A stretch of DNA of 6,630 nucleotides from Porticoccaceae bacterium UBA1117 (lineage in GTDB: Bacteria; Pseudomonadota; Gammaproteobacteria; Pseudomonadales; Porticoccaceae): positions 171 to 6,800 of the forward strand of contig DCBC01000075.1 in assembly GCA_002313335.1 (NCBI GenBank). The letters run 5' to 3'. How positions within the stretch are numbered: position 1 is the first letter of the stretch; each line of letters opens with the position of its first letter. This document shows positions 1-5,808 of the stretch, one piece after another. The translations under genes were made by a program, and so were the position numbers. The notes below the pieces were generated by a model, which made no database searches, had not been told where the DNA came from, and saw only the letters and a list, made by a program, of their open reading frames with translations.

Positions 1-2615
1 ACCGCCAGCAGTTGCTCAATATCATGAAAATGCAAGCCTGTAGTGGGTTCGTCAAGAATATAGAGCGTTTTACCTGTATCCCGCTTAGAAAGCTCTTTGG
101 ACAATTTAACACGTTGAGCCTCACCGCCAGATAGGGTAGTAGCTGCTTGCCCTAGTTTAATATAGGAGAGCCCTACATCCATAAGTGTCTGCAATTTTCT
201 TGCAATTGCGGGTATTGCATCGAAGAAATCACGGGCATCTTCAATAGTCATATCTAAGACTTGATGTATATTCTTGCCTTTGAAGTGAATGTCCAGCGTT
301 TCTCGATTGTAGCGTTTTCCGACACAGACATCACAGGGCACATAAATATCGGGAAGAAAATGCATCTCAACCTTGGTGACCCCGTCTCCCTGACAGGCCT
401 CACAACGACCTCCTTTTACATTGAAGCTAAAACGACCCGGTGCATAGCCCCGTGAACGCGCTTCCTGAGTACCTGCAAATATTTCTCTGACCGGAGTAAA
501 GATTCCGGTATAGGTCGCTGGATTAGAACGTGGCGTGCGGCCAATGGGGCTTTGATTGATATCAATACATTTGTCTAAAAGATTGAGCCCAGTAATTTTT
601 TTGTGAGCGGCGGGCTTCAAGGTGGTTGCTTTGTTCAATGCAACAGCGGCAGCTGGGTATAGCGTTTCATTAATCAGTGTGGATTTTCCAGAACCTGAAA
701 CACCAGTAATACAGGTAAATACGCCAATGGGGATATTTAGATTAACTGATTGTAGGTTATTGCCTGTAGCCGCTTCTACCGAAAGAGTTTTACCTTTCCC
801 CACGTGTCTTTTCTTCGGAATTTCAATTGCTCTAACGCCGGACAAGAATTGACCTGTCACTGAATTTTTATTATTTCGGATATCATCAACTGAACCTTCT
901 GCGACGATTTCGCCACCATGGATTCCGGCACCCGGGCCAATATCGACAACGTAGTCAGCCGCCGCAATGGCTTCTTCATCGTGCTCTACAACGATTACGG
1001 TGTTACCAAGATCACGTAGTCGAATCAGTGTCTTTAAAAGTCTTTCATTGTCCCGTTGATGAAGGCCGATAGACGGCTCATCAAGAATGTACATTACACC
1101 TACTAGGCCAGCACCAATTTGACTCGCAAGTCGGATACGCTGAGCCTCCCCACCTGACAGAGTATCAGCACTTCGGTTCAAAGAGAGGTAGTTGAGACCG
1201 ACATCAACCAAAAAAGTAAATCGCTGCCGGATTTCTTTGACAATCTTTTCGGCAATTTCACCCTGACGACCGACGAGACTGAGTTGTTCAAAGTAGTCGG
1301 CACAATCGCCCACTGGCATGCTGACAATATCTTCAATTCGCTTGTTGTCTATAAAGACGTTACGTGCTGACTTTCGCAGACGAGTTCCCGAGCACTCTGG
1401 ACAGTTTGATGTTGCCATAAATTTAGTCAGTTCTTCTCGAACAGATTGAGACTCGGTCTCACGATAGCGGCGTTCCATATTATGGATGACACCTTCAAAC
1501 TTATGCTCGCGACGAAAAACGGTGCCACGATCATTCACATAATTAAAGGTAATTTCTTCGTCATCGCTACCAAAAAGAATTTTCTGCTGGTGTATGGGAG
1601 ACAATTTATCCCAGGGCGTGTCAATATCAAAAGCATAGTGCTCTGCTAATGAGGTAAGCATGTTGTAGTAAAATAACGTCCGCCGATCCCAACCGCGAAT
1701 AGCGCCTTCTGCGATCGATGCTTCAGGGTGTTGTATGACTCGATCAATATCAAAAAACTGATGAACACCCAACCCATCGCAGGTGGGGCAGGCCCCAGCT
1801 GGGTTATTGAACGAGAACAATCGCGGCTCAAGTTCGTTCAAGCTATAGTTACAAATTGGACATGCAAACTTAGCTGAGAACAGCTGATCGGGTTGCTCTT
1901 CCTCCATATAACTGATGACGACTAAGCCTTCAGCCAGTGTCAACGCAGTTTCAAACGACTCAGCTAGCCGAAGAGCGATGTCACCCTTAACCTTAAATCG
2001 GTCTACGACAACTTCTACCGTGTGCTTCTGCTTTTTATTGAGTGTTGGAGCCTCATCGAGATCACATACTATGCCGTCAATTCTTGCACGGATAAAACCC
2101 TGGCGACGCAACGTTTCGAAAAGGTGTAAGTGCTCTCCCTTGCGATCCTTGACCACCGGGGCCAAGAGCATAAGTTTTGTACCCTCAGCTACCTCCATGA
2201 CTTGATCTACCATTTGGCTGACAGTTTGCGCTTTTAATGGATTGTTGTGATCTGGGCATCGAGGCTCTCCTGCCCGAGCAAACAACAAGCGTAAATAGTC
2301 ATAAATCTCGGTAATGGTACCGACCGTTGATCGAGGATTATGAGAAGTCGATTTCTGCTCAATAGAAATAGCGGGTGAAAGCCCTTCGATATGGTCGACA
2401 TCGGGCTTTTCCATCATTGATAAGAACTGGCGCGCATAGGTCGATAGTGACTCTACATAGCGCCTTTGACCTTCGGCGTATAGCGTGTCAAAGGCAAGTG
2501 AAGACTTACCTGACCCAGACAAACCCGTGATGACAATAAATTTATCGCGAGGGAGGTCTATATCAATATTTTTAAGATTATGGGTGCGAGCACCGCGAAC
2601 CTGAATGGTATCCAT
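1..2615 (-). CDS. uvrA: UvrA, excinuclease ABC subunit A (3' end cut off by window edge)
   Basis: UvrA is the DNA-damage sensor ATPase of nucleotide excision repair; it loads UvrB at lesions in the cytoplasm. The reading frame is open for 871 codons to the window edge. It starts at an ATG giving [17 protein letters not shown], the typical UvrA N-terminus. Visible landmarks: Walker [10 protein letters not shown] at 31-39 (K37); first zinc module C252/C255/C276/C279; a CPEC motif in the middle; ABC signature LSGGEAQR at about 486; Walker B ILDEP around D512; second Walker [10 protein letters not shown] (K644); second zinc module C738/C741/C761/C764; second signature at about 828; and the last Walker [11 protein letters not shown] just before the edge. 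Positions agree with E. coli UvrA (940 aa), so about 70 C-terminal residues are missing only because the window ends. No frameshift is seen. The Shine-Dalgarno is weak (an A-rich stretch with AAAGA). The gene is divergent from the transporter and ssb. Confidence 0.98.
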   Translation of the reverse strand, partial: MDTIQVRGARTHNLKNIDIDLPRDKFIVITGLSGSGKSSLAFDTLYAEGQRRYVESLSTYARQFLSMMEKPDVDHIEGLSPAISIEQKSTSHNPRSTVGTITEIYDYLRLLFARAGEPRCPDHNNPLKAQTVSQMVDQVMEVAEGTKLMLLAPVVKDRKGEHLHLFETLRRQGFIRARIDGIVCDLDEAPTLNKKQKHTVEVVVDRFKVKGDIALRLAESFETALTLAEGLVVISYMEEEQPDQLFSAKFACPICNYSLNELEPRLFSFNNPAGACPTCDGLGVHQFFDIDRVIQHPEASIAEGAIRGWDRRTLFYYNMLTSLAEHYAFDIDTPWDKLSPIHQQKILFGSDDEEITFNYVNDRGTVFRREHKFEGVIHNMERRYRETESQSVREELTKFMATSNCPECSGTRLRKSARNVFIDNKRIEDIVSMPVGDCADYFEQLSLVGRQGEIAEKIVKEIRQRFTFLVDVGLNYLSLNRSADTLSGGEAQRIRLASQIGAGLVGVMYILDEPSIGLHQRDNERLLKTLIRLRDLGNTVIVVEHDEEAIAAADYVVDIGPGAGIHGGEIVAEGSVDDIRNNKNSVTGQFLSGVRAIEIPKKRHVGKGKTLSVEAATGNNLQSVNLNIPIGVFTCITGVSGSGKSTLINETLYPAAAVALNKATTLKPAAHKKITGLNLLDKCIDINQSPIGRTPRSNPATYTGIFTPVREIFAGTQEARSRGYAPGRFSFNVKGGRCEACQGDGVTKVEMHFLPDIYVPCDVCVGKRYNRETLDIHFKGKNIHQVLDMTIEDARDFFDAIPAIARKLQTLMDVGLSYIKLGQAATTLSGGEAQRVKLSKELSKRDTGKTLYILDEPTTGLHFHDIEQLLA

Positions 2616-2649
2616 TAAAGTGTCTTTTTTTTGTTAGTTCTAACCATCA

Positions 2650-2679
2650 ATTATAGAGGTCGGAATGCCCGCTGGGCAA
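2650..2679 (-). promoter_or_regulatory. Putative sigma70 promoter of uvrA
   Basis: On the minus strand a perfect -10 hexamer TATAAT (2650-2655) is separated by 18 bp from TTGCCC (2674-2679), which matches the TTGACA -35 consensus at 4 of 6 positions. Transcription would begin near 2643, leaving an untranslated leader of roughly 28 nt before the uvrA ATG. Both hexamers and the spacing are seen directly; promoter activity is inferred. Confidence 0.6.
2666..2678. repeat. Short perfect inverted repeat over the uvrA -35 region
   Basis: TGCCC-GCT-GGGCA is a 5-bp perfect inverted repeat with a 3-base centre. It covers most of the proposed uvrA -35 hexamer and the adjacent spacer. This is where a repressor operator could sit, but arms this short also arise by chance. 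It lies upstream of the proposed transcription start, so it would not be part of the uvrA mRNA. Confidence 0.35.
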
Positions 2680-2788
2680 AGGAAATTAATATTAAGGTTA
2701 GTACGGCCATTGCCCTAAGCTAGACCTAAAAAATAGCGTGTTAAATTCACTTTATTCACCTTTAAGTAGAAAAAAATAAGGGATAAAT

Positions 2789-2839
2789 ATGTCCCCTTTT
2801 CTAATGCGCTGTTATTATGTTCATCGCACGATCCCTTAA
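2789..2839 (+). CDS. Possible 16-codon upstream ORF (leader peptide) before the MFS gene
   Basis: The ATG at 2789 is preceded by AAGGGA (2778-2783) with a 5-nt gap, a better Shine-Dalgarno than the transporter itself has. The ORF reads MSPFLMRCYYVHRTIP and ends at TAA 2837-2839, which is 18 nt before the transporter's TTG start and in the same reading frame. It could be a translated leader that lets ribosomes reinitiate at the weak TTG, or a remnant of an older start now closed by the TAA. The peptide is not recognised as any known family, and an ORF this short may be accidental. Confidence 0.25.
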   Translation: MSPFLMRCYYVHRTIP

Positions 2840-2857
2840 CTACAATCTGAAACTATC

Positions 2858-4216
2858 TTGACTGATAATGTTCAATTTTCGCCTACTGAAAGGCGAGCAA
2901 CGCTATCTATTGCCAGCTTATTTGGTTTTAGAATGCTCGGCCTGTTTATGGTTTTGCCGGTCCTTGCTTTAGCCACCGGCGACTACCCAGATTTTACACC
3001 ATTGATGTTAGGATTGACTCTTGGCGCTTACGGTCTAACGCAAGCGATACTGCAAATTCCTTTGGGTCTTCTTTCTGATCGAATAGGTCGTCAACCTGTC
3101 ATTATTGGTGGGTTATTACTGTTTATTTCGGGAAGTGTCGTAGCTGCGTTAGCGGACACGATGACTGGTTTGATTCTCGGTCGTGCCTTGCAGGGCACAG
3201 GAGCTATAGCAAGCACTCTAATGGCGTTGGTTGCCGATCTAACATTAGAGCAGAATCGCTCTAAGGCAATGGCGGCAATTGGGGGAAGCATTGGCTTTTC
3301 TTTTATGCTGGCAATGATGTTGGGGCCATTATTGACTGCTAACTTTGGTCTTTCAGGTGTCTTTTGGGTAACTGCGCTACTTGGTGTGATAGGTATTTGT
3401 GTGGCTTTTTTTCTGGTGCCCAAAGGGGTATCCATGAGGCGTCATCGCGAAGCAATGGCAGATACTCAGCAAATTAGAGCTTTGTTGAGAGATTCAAATC
3501 TAATGCGTCTGAATTTTGGAATTTTCGCTCTGCACTTTGCACTAATGGCCGCCTTTGTTGCCATCCCCACTATTTTGTCTGGTGACCTCGGTCTGAATGG
3601 GGTTAATCTCTCATGGGTATACTTGGGCTTACTCGGAGGCGGGTTTTTTGTCATGCTGCCGGTGATGATTATGGGTGAAAAATTCGGATATCAAAAGTTA
3701 ATCTTTATCGCTTCTGTTGCTCTAATGGCGCTGGTGACTGCCGTCCTAAGTGGCCAGCGGGGCCCATTATTGACGCCTTTAATGTTGCTGTTTTTCTTTG
3801 CGGGATTCAATCTTCTCGAAGCAACCCTTCCTTCTTGGCTGAGCAAAGTATGTCCGGTCGGGAATCGAGGGACTGCCATGGGAATTTATTCCACTAGTCA
3901 ATTTTTTGGGGCTTTTGTAGGTGGCTTAGCCGGCGGATGGAGCTTGCATACATTTGGAGTGGATGGTTTGTTTGTGACCATTAGTTTGGTTTTATTAGTT
4001 TGGACTTTTGTTTCCATGGGCTTAGAAGCGCCTCGTCCGTTACAGACCCTTGTGTTGTCGGTGGGAAACCTTGATCAGCAAGATTTTCTAAAAATAGTTT
4101 CAAATGTGACCGGTGTTGAAGATATACTTCTGGTCAAAGGTGAGCATTTGGCCTATGTTCAAATAGATCGCTTGCAGGTGGATATGACGAGCCTGCAACC
4201 ATACATAAATCGTTAA
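2858..4216 (+). CDS. YajR-like major facilitator superfamily transporter with C-terminal YAM-type domain
   Basis: This is a 452-aa inner-membrane MFS protein, close to E. coli YajR in length and motifs. The N-terminus ERRATLSIASLFGFRMLG (11-28) parallels the YajR start. MFS motif A is GLLSDRIGRQP (70-80, with D74, R75, R78) between TM2 and TM3, and GRALQG (108-113) is in TM4. About 12 hydrophobic segments are split by a charged loop around 190-215. The tail from about 395 to 452 is soluble and fits the ferredoxin-like YAM domain of YajR. The substrate is unknown; YajR is grouped with putative proton-driven drug or metabolite exporters. The start is TTG with no Shine-Dalgarno. It was chosen because an in-frame stop lies 7 codons upstream, and the next in-frame ATG (codon 26) would remove part of TM1. 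The gene ends 17 nt before ssb, suggesting an operon. Confidence 0.93.
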   Translation: MTDNVQFSPTERRATLSIASLFGFRMLGLFMVLPVLALATGDYPDFTPLMLGLTLGAYGLTQAILQIPLGLLSDRIGRQPVIIGGLLLFISGSVVAALADTMTGLILGRALQGTGAIASTLMALVADLTLEQNRSKAMAAIGGSIGFSFMLAMMLGPLLTANFGLSGVFWVTALLGVIGICVAFFLVPKGVSMRRHREAMADTQQIRALLRDSNLMRLNFGIFALHFALMAAFVAIPTILSGDLGLNGVNLSWVYLGLLGGGFFVMLPVMIMGEKFGYQKLIFIASVALMALVTAVLSGQRGPLLTPLMLLFFFAGFNLLEATLPSWLSKVCPVGNRGTAMGIYSTSQFFGAFVGGLAGGWSLHTFGVDGLFVTISLVLLVWTFVSMGLEAPRPLQTLVLSVGNLDQQDFLKIVSNVTGVEDILLVKGEHLAYVQIDRLQVDMTSLQPYINR

Positions 4217-4233
4217 CAAACTAGGGGAATAAA

Positions 4234-4737
4234 ATGGCACGCGGAGTAAATAAAGTTATCATCGTGGGTAACTGCGGTCAGGATCCAGAAACTCGGTTCA
4301 TGCCTTCAGGCGGTGCTGTCACTAACCTGAGTATTGCAACGTCAGAGTCTTGGAAAGATAAAACCAGCGGTGAACCTCAAGAGAGAACTGAGTGGCACAG
4401 GGTAGTATTTTTTAATCGTTTAGCTGAGATTGCCGGTGAGTATGTCAAGAAAGGGTCCAAGCTTTATGTAGAGGGCGCCCTGCGTACACGTAAATGGCAA
4501 AATAAAGAAGGTCAGGATCAATATACGACTGAAATTGTTGCCAGTGAGATGCAAATGCTTGATAGTCGCGGCGGTCAAGATGGTGGGCAAGGGGGCGGTT
4601 ATCAGCCTCCTCAGCAGCAGCAGGGCGGATATCAGCAGCCAGCAGCTCAGAATAAACCTCAGGGTGGCCAGCAACAGGCACCTCAGCAGCAAGCTCCTCA
4701 GGGTATGGACAGCTTTGATGACGATATCCCATTTTAA
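4234..4737 (+). CDS. ssb: Single-stranded DNA-binding protein SSB
   Basis: SSB coats single-stranded DNA in replication, recombination and repair, and recruits partner proteins through its C-terminal tail. The 167-aa product has an N-terminal OB fold (about 3-110) with the DNA-stacking aromatics W40, W54, F60 and W88 at the E. coli numbering, plus H55 and the GQD/TRKW motifs. A Gly/Gln/Pro-rich linker (113-157) follows, then the acidic tip [10 protein letters not shown] that binds SSB partners. The ATG has a good Shine-Dalgarno, AGGGGA at 4223-4228. The gene lies 17 nt behind the transporter, so it is probably in the same transcript; a private promoter inside the transporter gene is possible but was not identified. 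Residue 14 is Cys (GNCGQD), where E. coli has Leu and Pseudomonas, as I recall it, has Val. uvrA lies divergent, one gene away. Confidence 0.98.
   Translation: MARGVNKVIIVGNCGQDPETRFMPSGGAVTNLSIATSESWKDKTSGEPQERTEWHRVVFFNRLAEIAGEYVKKGSKLYVEGALRTRKWQNKEGQDQYTTEIVASEMQMLDSRGGQDGGQGGGYQPPQQQQGGYQQPAAQNKPQGGQQQAPQQQAPQGMDSFDDDIPF
4570..4704 (+). repeat. Low-complexity Gln/Gly/Pro-coding tract of the ssb linker
   Basis: This stretch is rich in CAG, CAA, CCT and GGN codons, with short runs such as CAGCAGCAGCAG around 4612-4623 and a CAG/CCT pattern repeated to the end. It encodes SSB residues 113-157, the disordered linker. Such tracts vary quickly in length between species by slippage. The reverse-strand and shifted-frame ORFs here are composition artefacts, not genes. 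Confidence 0.75.
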
Positions 4738-4751
4738 ATTCTAGCGGATCG

Positions 4752-4768
4752 TTTATTTAGAAAATAAA
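4752..4768. repeat. AT-only inverted repeat downstream of ssb
   Basis: TTTATTT-AGA-AAATAAA is a perfect 7-bp inverted repeat with a 3-base loop, starting 14 nt after the ssb stop. As RNA it would form a weak hairpin because its stem has no G-C pairs, and no U-run follows. It is therefore not a standard intrinsic terminator; it could be an mRNA 3' stabiliser or simply AT-rich spacer. The rest of the 93-nt gap to the peroxiredoxin gene shows nothing firm. Confidence 0.35.
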
Positions 4769-4830
4769 GTTGGCAATGGCGGTGGCATCAAAGCTACTAG
4801 TTTATTTAACAGTGTTTAGCAGAGGTAGTT

Positions 4831-5307
4831 ATGACGATTAAGGTAGGCGATAAGATTCCAGCAGGAATGTTCACTATTATGGGAGCAGAAGGACCTACGG
4901 GGATTAGTACTTCAGAAATTTTTGAGGGTAAAAAAGTTGTTTTGTTTGCGGTTCCAGGCGCATTTACACCCACCTGTTCCGTTTCACATTTACCAGGGTT
5001 TGTTGTCCACGTTGATGATATCAAAGCCAAGGGTGTTGATACCGTCGCCTGTATGTCGGTGAATGATGTGTTTGTTGTTGATGCGTGGGGTAAGGCTTCT
5101 AATGCAGAACATTTGTTGATGTTAGCAGATGGTAATGCAGACTTTACAACAGCTATAGGTCTTACGCTTGATGGCAGTGGATTTGGTATGGGAACTCGTA
5201 GTCAGCGCTTTGCTATGGTCGTCGACGATGGTGTTGTGAGTCTGCTCAATGTTGATCAAGCAGCTTTGGAAGGATCAAGTGCAGAAGCAATTTTAGCGGC
5301 TTTATAA
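4831..5307 (+). CDS. Prx5-type (1-Cys) peroxiredoxin, redoxin domain
   Basis: This 158-aa cytoplasmic thiol peroxidase reduces hydrogen peroxide and organic hydroperoxides. The peroxidatic motif PGAFTPTCS places catalytic C49 with P42 and T46. A conserved Arg sits in RSQRFAMV (R123/R126), and the segment ACMSVNDVFVVDAW (73-86) is typical of the Prx5 branch. The only other cysteine is C74, which is common in this family and not a resolving residue. No C-terminal resolving Cys is present, so the enzyme should work as a 1-Cys type; in related bacteria it is recycled by glutathione/glutaredoxin. Length is normal for a stand-alone Prx5 without a fused glutaredoxin domain. The ATG has AGAGG at 4821-4825, 5 nt upstream. 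A separate promoter in the gap after ssb is likely but unproven. The gene is convergent with the SET-domain gene. Confidence 0.95.
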   Translation: MTIKVGDKIPAGMFTIMGAEGPTGISTSEIFEGKKVVLFAVPGAFTPTCSVSHLPGFVVHVDDIKAKGVDTVACMSVNDVFVVDAWGKASNAEHLLMLADGNADFTTAIGLTLDGSGFGMGTRSQRFAMVVDDGVVSLLNVDQAALEGSSAEAILAAL

Positions 5308-5359
5308 GTAAGATTGCATGTAGGGGTTTAATATTCCCAGTAAGTCAGATTTTAGACGC

Positions 5360-5689
5360 TTAGTAGAGGGTGTAGGTGACAGTGATCTCTTCACCCTCTA
5401 ATATAGCCCGATTAGTGGTTAGCCCTCTGAAATTATTGTCTGATAATTCGATACTCGCGTTACTAGCCTCGCTATGATTAATAAACCCTCCCAACGGTGT
5501 TCTGAGCCAGTCTTCGGCAGCATCAATTTTGAAGTGAGTTTCTCCAAGATAAACTGCCCCTGGAATATCTTCAGTCGCAAATAGACCCAGCCCGTCAATG
5601 TTGCTGTCTCTAATGGTTAGACATTTGGGTAGAGGTCTATAACTATCTTTGGCGAAGGTTTTGTTGGCGACGGTCGTGCTCTCTAACAT
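5360..5689 (-). CDS. Small stand-alone SET-domain protein (putative lysine methyltransferase)
   Basis: The product is 109 aa from the preferred start, and almost all of it is a SET domain. Motifs, numbered from that start: GLGLFA (33-38) after the RPLPKCLTI segment, the S-adenosylmethionine/knot motif GGFINHS (67-73) and the end motif GEEITVTYTLY (99-109). SET proteins transfer methyl groups from SAM to lysines; small bacterial members are widespread but their targets are mostly unknown. No pre-SET, post-SET or Cys cluster is present. Another in-frame ATG lies 15 nt upstream at 5704 (114 aa). The 5689 ATG is preferred because GGAAGA lies 7 nt ahead of it, while the upstream ATG has no usable Shine-Dalgarno. 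The gene follows fabB in the same direction with a gap of about 92 nt, and its 3' end faces the peroxiredoxin gene 52 nt away. Confidence 0.85.
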   Translation of the reverse strand: MLESTTVANKTFAKDSYRPLPKCLTIRDSNIDGLGLFATEDIPGAVYLGETHFKIDAAEDWLRTPLGGFINHSEASNASIELSDNNFRGLTTNRAILEGEEITVTYTLY

Positions 5690-5696
5690 AAGGTTT

Positions 5697-5702
5697 TCTT
5701 CC
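5697..5702 (-). promoter_or_regulatory. Ribosome binding site that decides the SET gene start
   Basis: GGAAGA on the minus strand, 7 nt before the ATG at 5689. It overlaps the alternative ATG at 5704, so the two starts cannot be used equally. The position favours the shorter 109-aa protein. Confidence 0.5.
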
Positions 5703-5780
5703 ATCTCAAAAGCGGCGATAGGCAGTCTACCTGAGAATATGGGTTTTAGAGTAGCTCGTGTTTATAATCATTCATTCTAA

Positions 5781-5808
5781 ATTATAACTTAAGCTTTTCT
5801 AATACCAA
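5781..5808 (-). promoter_or_regulatory. Candidate promoter for the SET gene inside the fabB 3' end
   Basis: On the minus strand TTGGTA (5803-5808, 4 of 6 to the -35 consensus) is 16 bp from a perfect TATAAT (5781-5786) that overlaps the fabB stop codon. Transcription would start near 5774, giving a leader of about 85 nt before the SET gene. AT-rich gene ends often contain chance TATAAT sequences, so this is tentative. A second weak -10 (TATAAA) lies a little further downstream. Confidence 0.3.

Larger units (their letters stand above)
2616..2857. other. Divergent intergenic region between uvrA and the MFS gene
   Basis: This is 242 bases without an established gene, between two divergently transcribed starts, so it should hold the promoters for both directions. 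On the minus strand there is a good sigma70-like promoter for uvrA. On the plus strand no clear promoter was found for the transporter: TATTAT at 2813-2818 and TACAAT at 2841-2846 each match the -10 consensus at 5 of 6 bases, but neither has a good -35. A short ORF with its own Shine-Dalgarno lies at 2789-2839. No strong LexA box is visible. Confidence 0.8.

Noticed and set aside
261..2205. Plus-strand ORFs of 61-96 codons opposite uvrA
   Set aside because: The minus-strand uvrA frame is continuous and fully explained by UvrA motifs. These ORFs show no domain or supporting ribosome site.
2776..2800. Hairpin AAGGG...CCCTT followed by TTTT, resembling a terminator
   Set aside because: The stem is only 5 bp with an 11-base loop, and no plus-strand gene ends upstream that would need it. 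The left arm is better explained as a Shine-Dalgarno-like sequence.
2809..2824. LexA-like site CTGT-N8-TCAT
   Set aside because: Only the left half is good and the right half matches two of four bases. It is about 130 bp from the uvrA promoter and not convincing as an SOS box.
4420..4744. Overlapping ORFs in other frames and on the minus strand across ssb
   Set aside because: They arise from the repetitive Gln/Gly/Pro linker and the conserved OB fold. They have no recognisable domains and lie over a certain gene.
4770..4800. Possible peroxiredoxin promoter TTGGCA ... TACTAG
   Set aside because: The -35 is good (5 of 6), but the -10 matches only 3 of 6 and the spacer would be 19 bp. A promoter in this gap is plausible, but this one is not supported.
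4751..4808. Direct repeat GTTTATTTA (4751-4759 and 4800-4808) between ssb and the peroxiredoxin gene
   Set aside because: It is nine AT-rich bases in an AT-rich spacer, likely by chance. No element boundaries or target duplications surround it.
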